64,000 bases of DNA from Cudoniella acicularis. Lineage: Eukaryota > Ascomycota > Leotiomycetes > Helotiales > Helotiaceae. Location: NCBI GenBank assembly GCA_013054445.1, contig JAAMPI010000022.1, positions 31,573 to 95,572 of the forward strand, given 5' to 3'. This document shows positions 1-9,810 of the stretch, in pieces. The first letter of the stretch is position 1; each line of letters starts with the position of its first letter. The notes under the pieces were generated by a model. The model made no database searches and was not told the DNA's origin. It was given only the letters and a program-made list of their open reading frames with translations. A program made the position numbers and the translations under genes.

Positions 1-3000
1 CGATTTTATTCAGAGCCTACGGGAAGAGGGCTTAGAAATATCATCAATTTCCGGAATAAATCCCCATGGAAGTCTTGAAAGTGGCGGGATTTTTGCGAAT
101 CATATTGGGGCTGATACTGCAAGCATATGGGCAGCAGCTACCTCTGGAAGTGGTGCCATAGCAGTACATCTCTTGGGATGTATTCTTACTAGAATGTTTA
201 CAGTGCCAGAGGCAATTTCTGTTTAAGTTGAACTTGTTCAAAAACAAAAACAGTGGATTCACAAAAGGCAGGAAGAAATTCTCTATTCGCAAGAGCAGGA
301 ATCTCAAGTGATTGCAGCTAAACAGGAAATTTCTCGAGCTGACCTGGGTAATTGGGATGCCAGGTATGTGTATTCTGCCTTTGATTCGCCTTAATCGAGA
401 ATCGAGCTCTTAAATGATGTCTTGAGAGCCATCTAGAGAGCACTCAATCCCTTAGATTCCGAAACATCGTTTTGGCTTATGCTAACTTCCTAAGTGTAAG
501 AGCGTGGCTTCAGAGTGCCGATCAAGCTAAAGCGCGTCAGCACAAACAAACCATGTTAATCATCAATAACGCCAGCGTTTCGGTAAACAGCGAACCCGAA
601 ACATATTCAAGTGTAATGAAGGCCTGGATCGCGGCCTTAGAGGCCATGAACAATCTCGTCAAGGGCGTACCACAACGGGTTCAAGATGGCGCCGCACTCC
701 TGGCAATATCATCGTGGCATTTGTATCCTGATATGGCTGTTTATGGCGAGTCCTGTGTTCAGGTCACGCAGAACGACCCCACCTTCAGAGGCGGTGCCCT
801 CCTCACATTGGGCCTCCAAGATATGCGCGAGGATACCAAAGGTGTATTTTGGTCACTTCCACTTGCATGTTTGCAGTATTATGGCCACCAGGTACAGGCC
901 TCTCGTTCTGTTGGCCAGGATAATTCGAGGGTTAGCTCTGAGCAGTTCATGTTTATTGCGATGGGATGTTTATTTGACAGCTGGAATCTCTATGCCAAAA
1001 CAAATGAAGAGGGGTTCGAATGGATCGAGAGAATCTCGAAACTTATTGAAAGATCGGCCCGCTTCGAAAGTCACTGTGAGCTCAAGGAACCCTCTTGGCT
1101 TTCGTATCTTCTCGAGGCTGCTAGGAGCATCGAGAAACTTGACGATATGGAGAGAAAAATCGCGAAGCAGCTGCTCAATCTTGGTCGAAGACGGTCGACC
1201 TTTCTTCATTCACCAAACCCTCCCCCCCGCACCATTATTTGGCCTGTCCCGACTTGAAGTGCTGTTACCTCTGATGCTAAATGACCACGAACGTGTGAGA
1301 TTTTTACGACAACTCGCTCTACACCTCTGCCTAGATCCGGGACAATTCATAATTCGTTATAAATCCTCATCAGATGAACTAGAGACTGAGTGCGCAAGCC
1401 TTGCTCCAGTACAATGGATACCTCCATCATCCAAACGCACTCGTGATGGCGATTTTAGAGAAAGATCCAGTTCGCCACCGAGACATGTTCGCTGGATTTA
1501 CCTCAGTGTGCAGGAAATCAAAATCTGCATGCGACGGATTGAAGACTTCTGCAACTTGCCTCAATGCCAAGCAAAGCTTCGCAACTTGGAAAGTGTTAAT
1601 GACCCTGACACGTGGAAAGATTTTTCTAATCCAAACGATACCGCTATACTTCGAATACAATTTAGAGCGAACGACATCCGAGAGCTTAAATTTATCCTCA
1701 AAATAGGTCAGCGCCGCCAGGCAATTGAGGAGCAGGACGAGCTTTGCCTTCCCACCGTAGCCATATCTGATATCAGTCTATTGCGAGGTGTAGGTGACAG
1801 CTTTGTGAAAAGTGTTGCTGACTTGGATCGAAAACTGCTCAGCCTACACATCGGAGGTGCTACGGCAAGGACTATTTCTCCAGTCTTCTTTGCCGGAGAT
1901 GATAGTCTTAGTGCTATATGTGCTACCATTCAGGGCAAAACTCAAGGCAAAATAAGCTCCAGATGCTACAATGAAGGCCCTCCGTCAATGCCAGTTTTTG
2001 ACCTAAGTCCGGATTTCCTAGAAGACGTGATTTCAAAACGAGAGTTTAGCCACAGCAAGATTCAACTGCATCTCTATAGCTCGCCCCAAGAGCTCATTGA
2101 GGAAGAAACCGATTGCCTGAAAGCCTGCGCCAAAATGATAGAGATCTATAAACTCCTACCAGGAGCTACTATTTCTACTTGTGAGCAATTCTTCGCTTTC
2201 TTAAAATTTCAAATTGTACCCGAATAACAAAATACTGAAAATTTTACTGGAGCAGTGGCCTTTAAAAGACATTAGTATCAATTTCATAGGAATATTCTAC
2301 TGAATCCCCTCCACTTCGAGGTCGTGAGAGCGCAACCCTTCTCCTTAATCACTATTTAGCATCTCAAACACCGAGGAGAAGCGTACTGGTTGTTTAATGC
2401 TGTAGTGGTACTCGACACCCCTTTATCGAAGGCCAAATGGTTTCCAATTTTTCAGGAATACTCAGGTTCAACATTTTCAGCAAGTTTGACGCGACCCCAA
2501 GCTTTTGCTTGTATTGCAATGTTTGAATCTGGAACCTGCAATGTTGATCCACATTCTTTATCAGAGGTCTTTGTAATATCCTCAGGAAACTCTCTATTCG
2601 TCACTGCAACACTTTTGTGCGACCCTTTTGAGCAACCTGCCTGCACAGAAATTCGACGAGTCGTTGGGAATGTCGGCAGTGCTGGAATCACCTTTCTCAT
2701 CGCCCCGCCAGAAGTCAATGTGCGGGACGCAGATTCTACCAAATGGATGTTTATGAATGACAATCCGTTTAATGGCGCGATGGAAGATCACTTCAAACAA
2801 ACATCAATTCATATTTCCTTCACTCAATACGAGGTACCAGTAATTTCTGATAATAGTCATCGACATATCATCGACCGCGCTGTCGTACTGGTGGAGACTC
2901 TAGTATCTGTGTACGATGGGGGAGAATGGGTTGCCGAACTCGATATTCTGAAAGCCTTCAGATCTACCATACACCGGCCAATATGTGATGTGTCACAACA

Positions 3001-3271
3001 TCCCTCAGGAAGTATGGGTGATCATCAGGAATTGCCGGGAAATTCTCATCCGGCCGCAACAAGTGTCGAGAATTGGAACGAGCTGATTGAGGCCCCAAGC
3101 ACAGGAACTATTGCAGTTCGAGCTCACAAGAACTAGCTTGCACAACTTGCGGTTACAACCATCTGCGTAAGGAAGGAATTCACGCCAATTGTTCTCCCGG
3201 AAGTCCCTTGTTGGTCTTGTTGCTCCCATCTGATTTCAAATTCTAAGGAGAAGATTGCTCTTATCTGCTAA
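1..3271 (+). pseudogene. decayed gene of an unnamed fungal protein family, 5' end outside window
   Basis: Coding sequence enters from the left edge in frame 2 (reads ISSISGINPHGSLESG, then SIWAAATSGSGAIAVHLL). An in-frame TAA lies at 224-226, and the frame then reads on to a clean intron at 364-494 that rejoins as NWDASVRAWLQSADQAKA. At a C7 run (1222-1228) the frame slips; removing one C restores PPAPLFGLSRLEVLLPL. Further breaks are TAA at 2225-2227, a frame slip and stops between about 2270 and 2390, and TAG at 3134-3136, after which reading resumes (LAQLAVTTICVRKEF) to TAA at 3269-3271. The pieces together look like one long protein of a family I recall as large hypothetical proteins in ascomycetes. 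No function or domain name is known to me. The several independent breaks make a dead copy far more likely than a sequencing error alone. Confidence 0.75.
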
Positions 3272-4411
3272 AAAACAGACCTTACAGTTTCAGCGCATAC
3301 TCCCAATTCTTGAGACTTGTGGCAACGTTAGACTTACTAAGTCAATTTTTCTTACACCAAGTCGAATGGTGATCAGAAATGTGATTACCCACATACGCAA
3401 ACGGAAAATGCCAGCACAACAATCCAAACAACGAAGTTCAACAAAACACTGTCATTATGCTGCTACAATATTCTCAAATCCCGCAAGCAAAGACAGCTCT
3501 CTCTTTCGTGCCACAAGTAAACGGATATAACTCAATTTATACTTTCGTTTTATTTCAGCATTCTGGCTTCTGAAGTCCGCTTCCAATGCAATGGTCATCA
3601 AGCTGTTTTCTAGTCTATGACATAATTTCACAAAGCAACCTACCAGCACGTAATTTTCTTTTAAAATGATTTCCCAAAATATCTGAAAAGTCTCCGAATT
3701 CTAAATGCGGGGAAAGGGACATAACAGTTCGCAGAGGCATAGCCTCAACATCCAAATCTTCTCGTAAGATTTTTGTCTGTGTGTTTTCTATGGAACTCGG
3801 GCTGCGAGCCAAAACACTCAGCTTCGTGGAGCGAAAAATACCTTTTATTATAAAGTTTTAGGAGGGGGGAAATAGATTACTTGCTGCTATTCGTGAGTCA
3901 TGATTTCGCTGCTGGTTTTAAATAATCCGAATCTTTTCTAGCCAGGTGTCAGAAACCCTAGACCGAGAACCACGGAGAAGCTTTAACGAACTCAACTCAT
4001 TTACGAAATTATGGATAAAAATAGTTGATTGCGCTCTGCCTGCTCCATTTCTGCATACATCGAAAAGCTCCTCCGGACACAAGGATTGATGTTAGGTGGA
4101 AAGGTACGCAAAAAGAGCGTATGCGCCTACATCCAACACATTTTTATACAACACTCCGCTCTTTGGTTATCTGGATCCAATGCCGCTGGATACACCAAGA
4201 TCCCCTGCTCCTCATCCTATCCGGTTCATCAAAATCCACCTCCATCAGCTCGTAGCAGAAATGCCTAGGTACTTGTCAGTCTCGATCGCATTCGTATTGT
4301 TTAGCGTCTTACATCATTCCGAATATGCTGTCTTTCGTAATGGTAGATCAAGTTATCCAGCCAACCTTTGCCTGCTCGAGGTCAGTATTGCACCCCGTAC
4401 AGATATCGACT
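3272..4411. other. intergenic, no gene seen
   Basis: The sequence lies between the pseudogene and the 3' end of the convergent minus-strand gene. Only short open frames occur here. One at 3255-3530 on the plus strand could be more decayed pseudogene sequence, but I cannot recognise it. No repeat or RNA gene is evident. Confidence 0.5.
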
Positions 4412-7400
4412 TCACTTACATTGCTTCGATAGAAATACCAAGCACGTTTCGCAAAGTCTCAACGGGCATTCCTTGCACTTATGTGTAGCAAGTGTCACGC
4501 AAATCATGCATCTCCGACTCTTCAAATCACGCATGGCTGAAGGCCGACCAAGCTCATCAACCCAGCCCTTCGGCGGATCCATATTTGCAATGTCTAGGAA
4601 ATCATTGTGTCTATGTCCGATGATTAACAGCTTCTCCTGCCTACATGGACCACAAATCTTGGCTTTGCGCACGTCGACTTGACCATATTCGCTGCTTTTG
4701 CAAAACATAATTCTTTTGAATCTCGCAGAGTTTTGGTCATTCGCTTTGCATAGATGAGAATTTTGGTCTTGTCGCGATTGATCCTGTCCCTGTGTTCCGC
4801 TTGATTCGATGTTCTGGCTATCGGCTCTGCATATACTGGGGTTTCTCTGCCGTTCTGATTGATCCTGAAACGCATACAATTCGAGATTCTGGACACTGCC
4901 GACGTTAGAGTTTCTCTGCTTTTCTGATTCTGCTTTCTTTTGAGACCTAAAAAAAAGTTCAGCTTCCTTGATAGGTTGGAGGTTGCCCTCGAATATAATC
5001 TTCTTTGTCTGTTCATCAATGTCCTCTCTGAGTTTGTAATTGCCTTCATTCCAGCTGGCACCCCAACTTTGTATAAACCACGGTGCAGTATTGTAGCAAT
5101 CAAAGCAGTAGCCATCTGCCGCATCAGCAAGCAACAATAAACTCTCATTTGAGACTCCATAATCGCATCCGAAAGCACAGAACGAGCATGCTTCTCTCCA
5201 ATTATCTTCATGGTATGGAGAAGCTGTCTTTATGTGGCTAATCGCAAGTTTCGATTTGTCTGGTGAAGGGGCGCTCCGATGAGATTCGGATTTTTCATTC
5301 TCTGCTGCTTTTCGTGAAAGTTCTTCCTGTCCAGCCAGAACGGTCTTGAACATCGACAGAGCCAATTTCGCCCGACGTGCGTCGGGCGTTTCCACACCTT
5401 CTCCGAGAAGCAATTTTTGGAAAAGTTGAAAATCTTGGGCTTGGTCCTCTAGCTTCACAAGCACCATGTTCTTCTTTTTTGGCCGCTCAATTGCAATTTT
5501 CGGTGCAGGTGGTGGCGGAACGGGGGCGATGAATGGGTTGTTGTTGGGACTTAGCATCGACCATTCGATAGGAGTTCTGATTCTTCGATATGCGCCACTA
5601 GTCACGGGGTAGGGTCCGGCAAGTAAAGCATTGTTTACATTTCCCAAATCTAGAGGCGGAGGAGCTGGCTTTCTTCGTATGGGTTCGGCAGGTTCTGCAA
5701 GCTCAGCCCATCGGCGCTTTAAAGGACCGGAAGTTGTAGCGGAATGAGGATTCGGTTTGCTCGTCCGAGGTTTTGGTTTGGGTGGTGAGATTGTGCGGTC
5801 CGAACGGCAAGTAGTTGCTGCTGAGGTGGGTGTACTGTCTACACTGGAGCCAAGTTTATTAAGGACTTTGATAGGGGTTTGAAATGCTGGGTTGGATTGC
5901 GGGGGAAATGCTGGATAATCGTCTTTGCTATTTGGACGATATGGTGGCAATTCGGGTTGTGGAGGAGTCGATGGCCGTCTCTGTGGAAGTTGCAGACTTT
6001 GTCCATTGATCGCAGCTTCCGTAGATGGTTCTGGTTGCTCTTGCTGCTCTTCATTTCCTCCCTTATTTGCATGGGGTAATTTATGAGATGTACTCAGCCT
6101 TCGCTTTGCTATGGTGCCCTCTATTGCCATGCCTTCAGCGTTAAACATTCGTTCTATATGCGGGGGAGGAGGTGGAGGCATTTCGATTTTCCTTGGGCGA
6201 TTTATTCTCTTTGAAGCCGCGGCACTACCCGTCTGCTGGGCCTTTCCCGCCTGTAGCGCTTGACCGGTGGTAGTTGCCGGAAGCTTTGGGGTGCGCGAAA
6301 TAGCTTGGGCTTCTTGTACCATACTAGCTTGATGCTGGGTCTGCTGGTTTTGTGCTCCTTGTCCGTGAGCATTACCCTGCAACTGTAAACTTTGGGCGAC
6401 AAGTTGAGCCTGCTGGAGATGACTTCCTTGCACATTATTATTGGGTTGGTGATACAGCATTTGAGGCACGAAGTCTTGGGCCTTGCTTTGCTCTGCCCGC
6501 TCTTGTAATTGTGTATTAGCAGGTCTCATGACTGTATTCGTTTGTGTACAGTAAGGCTGTTGCTGCTGTAGCTCTGGCGAACCTTCATCCTCCAATTGCA
6601 AATTTAAGAAGTTCTGACCTGCGACATACTGTTCTGTTCTCTCACGTTTCTGACTCGTCTGAAGAGGGGCAGAAGGTTGCTCAGGGCTCATCCCTCGTCC
6701 CACCTGTTGTGTTTGTCCATTGACTGGATCCTTCTGTGCAGAATTTCGCATTCGCATCCGCATTTGTATTTGCATTTGATGTTGTCGTAAAGCTTCAAGG
6801 TGATGATGTTTACGTCCCTCGAATGTCTGACGCTCGGATTGAGAAAGCTCTTCCCCCCCCCATCCTCGGTAGATATTGTGTAAAGCTTGCTTGATTATCT
6901 TGCTCTATATCACCAGGAAATTGCTGAGGGATTTGTTGTGCATTGATCTGCGGCAACAGGGCAGGTTCCGGTTGTCCTCTTCCATATGCTTGAAGAACCA
7001 GATCACGAAATTGCATTCCATTAATCATTGCCGTATTCGTGGAGTTGGATGAGACACCACCCATCAGAGGACTGGGAGGCGCCTGACCCATAGAGGCTGA
7101 TCGAGTTCTCAGTTGCTCCTGGCGAGATTGACGCAGCCGTTGGATTTCCTCCGCGGTCAGAGCATATATATTTGCCATATTGGGAGATAGATGGGGTTGG
7201 AGAGCAGCCGTGTGAGGACTAGGAGGCGGCTGGCCAAGAGAGGCTGATCGCAATCGCTGGTGCTCTTGAGTAGCTTGAAGTGACAGAAGCAATTGCTCTG
7301 CGTCCAGTAGCTGCATATTTGCAAGGTTCGGGGACAATTGGGGTTGGGAAGCACCCAAGTGAGGACTTTGTAATGGCTGGCCGAACAATGTGGCTGATCG

Positions 7401-8048
7401 TGATCTTTGGTGCTGTTGAGCTCGCAATGTTTGCTGGGAAGGCATGCCTGATGTACCAATATAATTTCGATGCAACTGGGGATTGTGCCCGCCAAGCTGG
7501 GAAAATTGTATGTGTTGAGTTGCTGCTCGAGGTCGATTCTGCGGAGCTGGCATATTCTGTAAAATCAGCCCGATTCCCATCCCGTTATCCTCGATGTGCT
7601 GATATTGTAATCTTCCTTGTTGATATTGCCCACCACCAATATTCTTCATCTGCGGAGAGCTGGCCAGCCCAGTATTTGCTCTAGTGAGTCTTGAGCCCAT
7701 CATGGAGTTTCCGTTCTCCGCGCTTTGATCATAAGCAAGAAGTGTCGGATCAATCATAGAACCTCTATTGCTGCCATTCGTAACCGGAGTAGCAGTGGAC
7801 AACTGCCCCGTTGGATTTTTCTTGTTCTTCTGTATGATCTGCTGAATGAGGCTTTGCTTTGCATCCTCTGATCGGTCGCCATTTGAAATCATATCTCGGA
7901 AAGCTTGAGGTGTTGGAGGCGTGTTTGTCGGCAGCGAGGTGAGGGGAGACGACGACATGGGCTCAAGTTCGTCTGAAAGCATCTCTTCAGCTGCAATCTT
8001 CTTGTTTTGGGCCTCAGCCTTGATGGAGGCTTTGCGCTTTGGCGCCAT
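4412..8048 (-). CDS. Gln-rich protein with Cys-rich C-terminus, function unknown (apparent frameshift)
   Basis: Two adjacent open frames (8048-6810 and the one ending at 4412) are best read as one gene. The first starts at ATG 8048 (MAPKRKASIKAEAQNKK, basic and nuclear-looking). It loses frame at a run of nine Cs on the plus strand (6853-6861). Dropping one base gives MGGEELSQSERQTFEGRKHH and runs straight into the second frame, for about 1211 residues. The N-terminal half is low-complexity (Q, S, P), with a roughly 49-residue unit repeated at residues 214-263, 264-311 and partly 312-331. A proline-rich middle follows. The last third has Cys clusters that look metal-binding: ACSFCAFGCDYG with GYCFDCYNTAPW, then KICGPCRQEK and RRCMICVTLATHKCKECPLR. 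I do not recognise a named domain. The C-terminal clusters suggest zinc binding, perhaps chromatin or RNA related, but this is only inference. The break could be a base-calling error or a real lesion. Confidence 0.6.
7056..7409 (-). repeat. in-frame tandem protein repeat, about 49 residues, 2.4 copies
   Basis: Within the Gln-rich gene, the encoded units begin QRSRSATLFGQPLQSPH, QRLRSASLGQPPPSPH and LRTRSASMGQAPPSP. The first two share the continuation LSPNxAN and end in a Gln/Leu-rich helix-like stretch. Copies are diverged, so this is an old internal duplication and not a young minisatellite. Confidence 0.6.
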
Positions 8049-9810
8049 GGTTTGCTGGTAGTATTGGCGCGGTGAGGTGGTGTTGTTGAAAATGTCGCCA
8101 AAGGTTGGTGACCAGGTTGAGGTATATGGGAATGCGAGGACGACGCGAGAGGAAGAGGTTGTTCCCAGGGAACACCTCTACTTGCGCCTTGGATTTTAGA
8201 GAAAACCGCGAAAAAAAGTGGTAAGGGAGACGGGGAATCTCCCCAAACGGTGCAAAGTTGCAGAAAGAGGAACGGTACAATAGTATCGCGGGGAAGAGGT
8301 GCCGCCTGAGAGGAGTCAGATATGTGTCGCGGTCGAGTTGGGACGCGAGATGCCCAAGGTCAAGTGCCGAGGTGTCCTCGTCAAGGCTGGATGGACGAAG
8401 TGCTATCCGAACAAACATCAGTACACGGAGCTCGGTGGCCAGATAACCTTGAGGCCCAAAGTATGCGGGGGTAGAAATATGCGCAGCCAACGTACCGAAC
8501 TTTTTTAAATAGAAGGAGGAGTAAATGAGTCTTCATTTCGCTGCCGCTTTGTTATGGTGCCAGAAGCCAACCCTAGATGCCATAGAGAAACGGGAAGTTT
8601 CCAGAAGGCACTGCAAACTTTGTGCATTATCAACTCCTCTTTGTTGGCTTATTTCTAGGCGCATCTAATTAGTACTTGACAAAATTCAGGGGTAAGGTAT
8701 TTATCAACAATCAAAACTGATATTGATAGCCTGAGAATAAGCACTGGAAAGATAAGGGGTAAAGATCAAAATATTCGCAACCATGGAAACTTAATATAAT
8801 TTATGAGCATCTAAAGGTTGTGGGTCTTCATTGTGAACAGGGTAACTCACCTTGATGTCCCAATCTAATAGACAAGGTAATTTCTAAAGCTTGATTGCAC
8901 TCGCACATTTGCACAGCATAATCAAAGCAATATTCCCAACCAAAATATTTCAGGGAGAGATATTGACTCCTTATCATATCCCATAGAAATCATGCGGGAA
9001 CATGGCTTAGAATTAAAGAGCAAAACTCAAATAATTGCATCAAGCATAAGAAGGTATTATCAATATTTCTCAGCCCACTCCTTGGCAAGGCTAATGTGCC
9101 AGTCCTTACTCATACTATGACTACACACAATCTCACCACTTGTAAGCAAATCTACATTCACTTGTTAACTCCTGAACCTTTAATAATATCCTAGCAATTA
9201 ATGGGCTAGCACTGCAAAAGGTGGTGCAACACTATACCATACACAATTTCAAAACTCGCAAGGAAAGCTACATTCACTTGATACCTCCACAAACGTGCAA
9301 CAATATCCTAGAAATTCATAGTCATACAATGCAAAAACGCACAATATTAGTGGTTACTTAATGGCTGGGGTATTTTTCGAGAAATTAGTTCATATTCACT
9401 TCGCTATTATTTGCCATAAATAACCCAAAGCAGAACAAAGAATTAGGATCCGAGGTTGTGGTAAAAGAGAATTAGATGCATACTATACCACACATACACG
9501 GCGTTCTTTACTTCAAGCTTTTATAGTGAGATCGCAGTTGCAATAATTATCTTGGCGACTTCAAACTATTTGACCACCTCTAAGTGCATGACGAAAGAAA
9601 AAGGGGGGTGTGTCACGTGGAGATCGCCAAAAGAAAGGTTCACGTGTCAGTTACCTAATCGACTTAAATCCACGAAGTTTGATGTATTAATTTAGCAGAA
9701 CGTCGGCTCATAAATCATTACTATGTATTTCCTAATTTATCAATCGCATGCTTGGGTATATGCATAAAAAGCATACCTGTATGGACCGGACTCCCGTTCT
9801 AAATGCACCT
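8049..9810. other. AT-rich intergenic region between convergent-facing flanks
   Basis: The first about 450 bases are the presumed promoter of the minus-strand Gln-rich gene. From about 8640 onward the DNA is AT-rich with no credible open frame. A degenerate duplication lies at 9121-9347. No transposase remnant was recognised. Confidence 0.5.
9121..9347. repeat. degenerate tandem duplication, period about 116 bp
   Basis: Two adjacent segments share ctacattcactt (at 9152 and 9268) and aatatcctag (at 9185 and 9302), with matching sequence between and around them. The spacing is 116-117 bases. Similarity is partial, indicating an old duplication in noncoding DNA. Confidence 0.45.

Noticed and set aside
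686..1200. Plus-strand open frame overlapping the pseudogene's first long exon
   Set aside because: It is a shadow of the NWDASVRAW reading frame; only its part after about 1228 continues the real protein.
8014..8490. Minus-strand frame upstream of the Gln-rich gene
   Set aside because: It is Pro/Arg/Leu-rich with no family resemblance and overlaps the clear ATG of the real gene in another frame.
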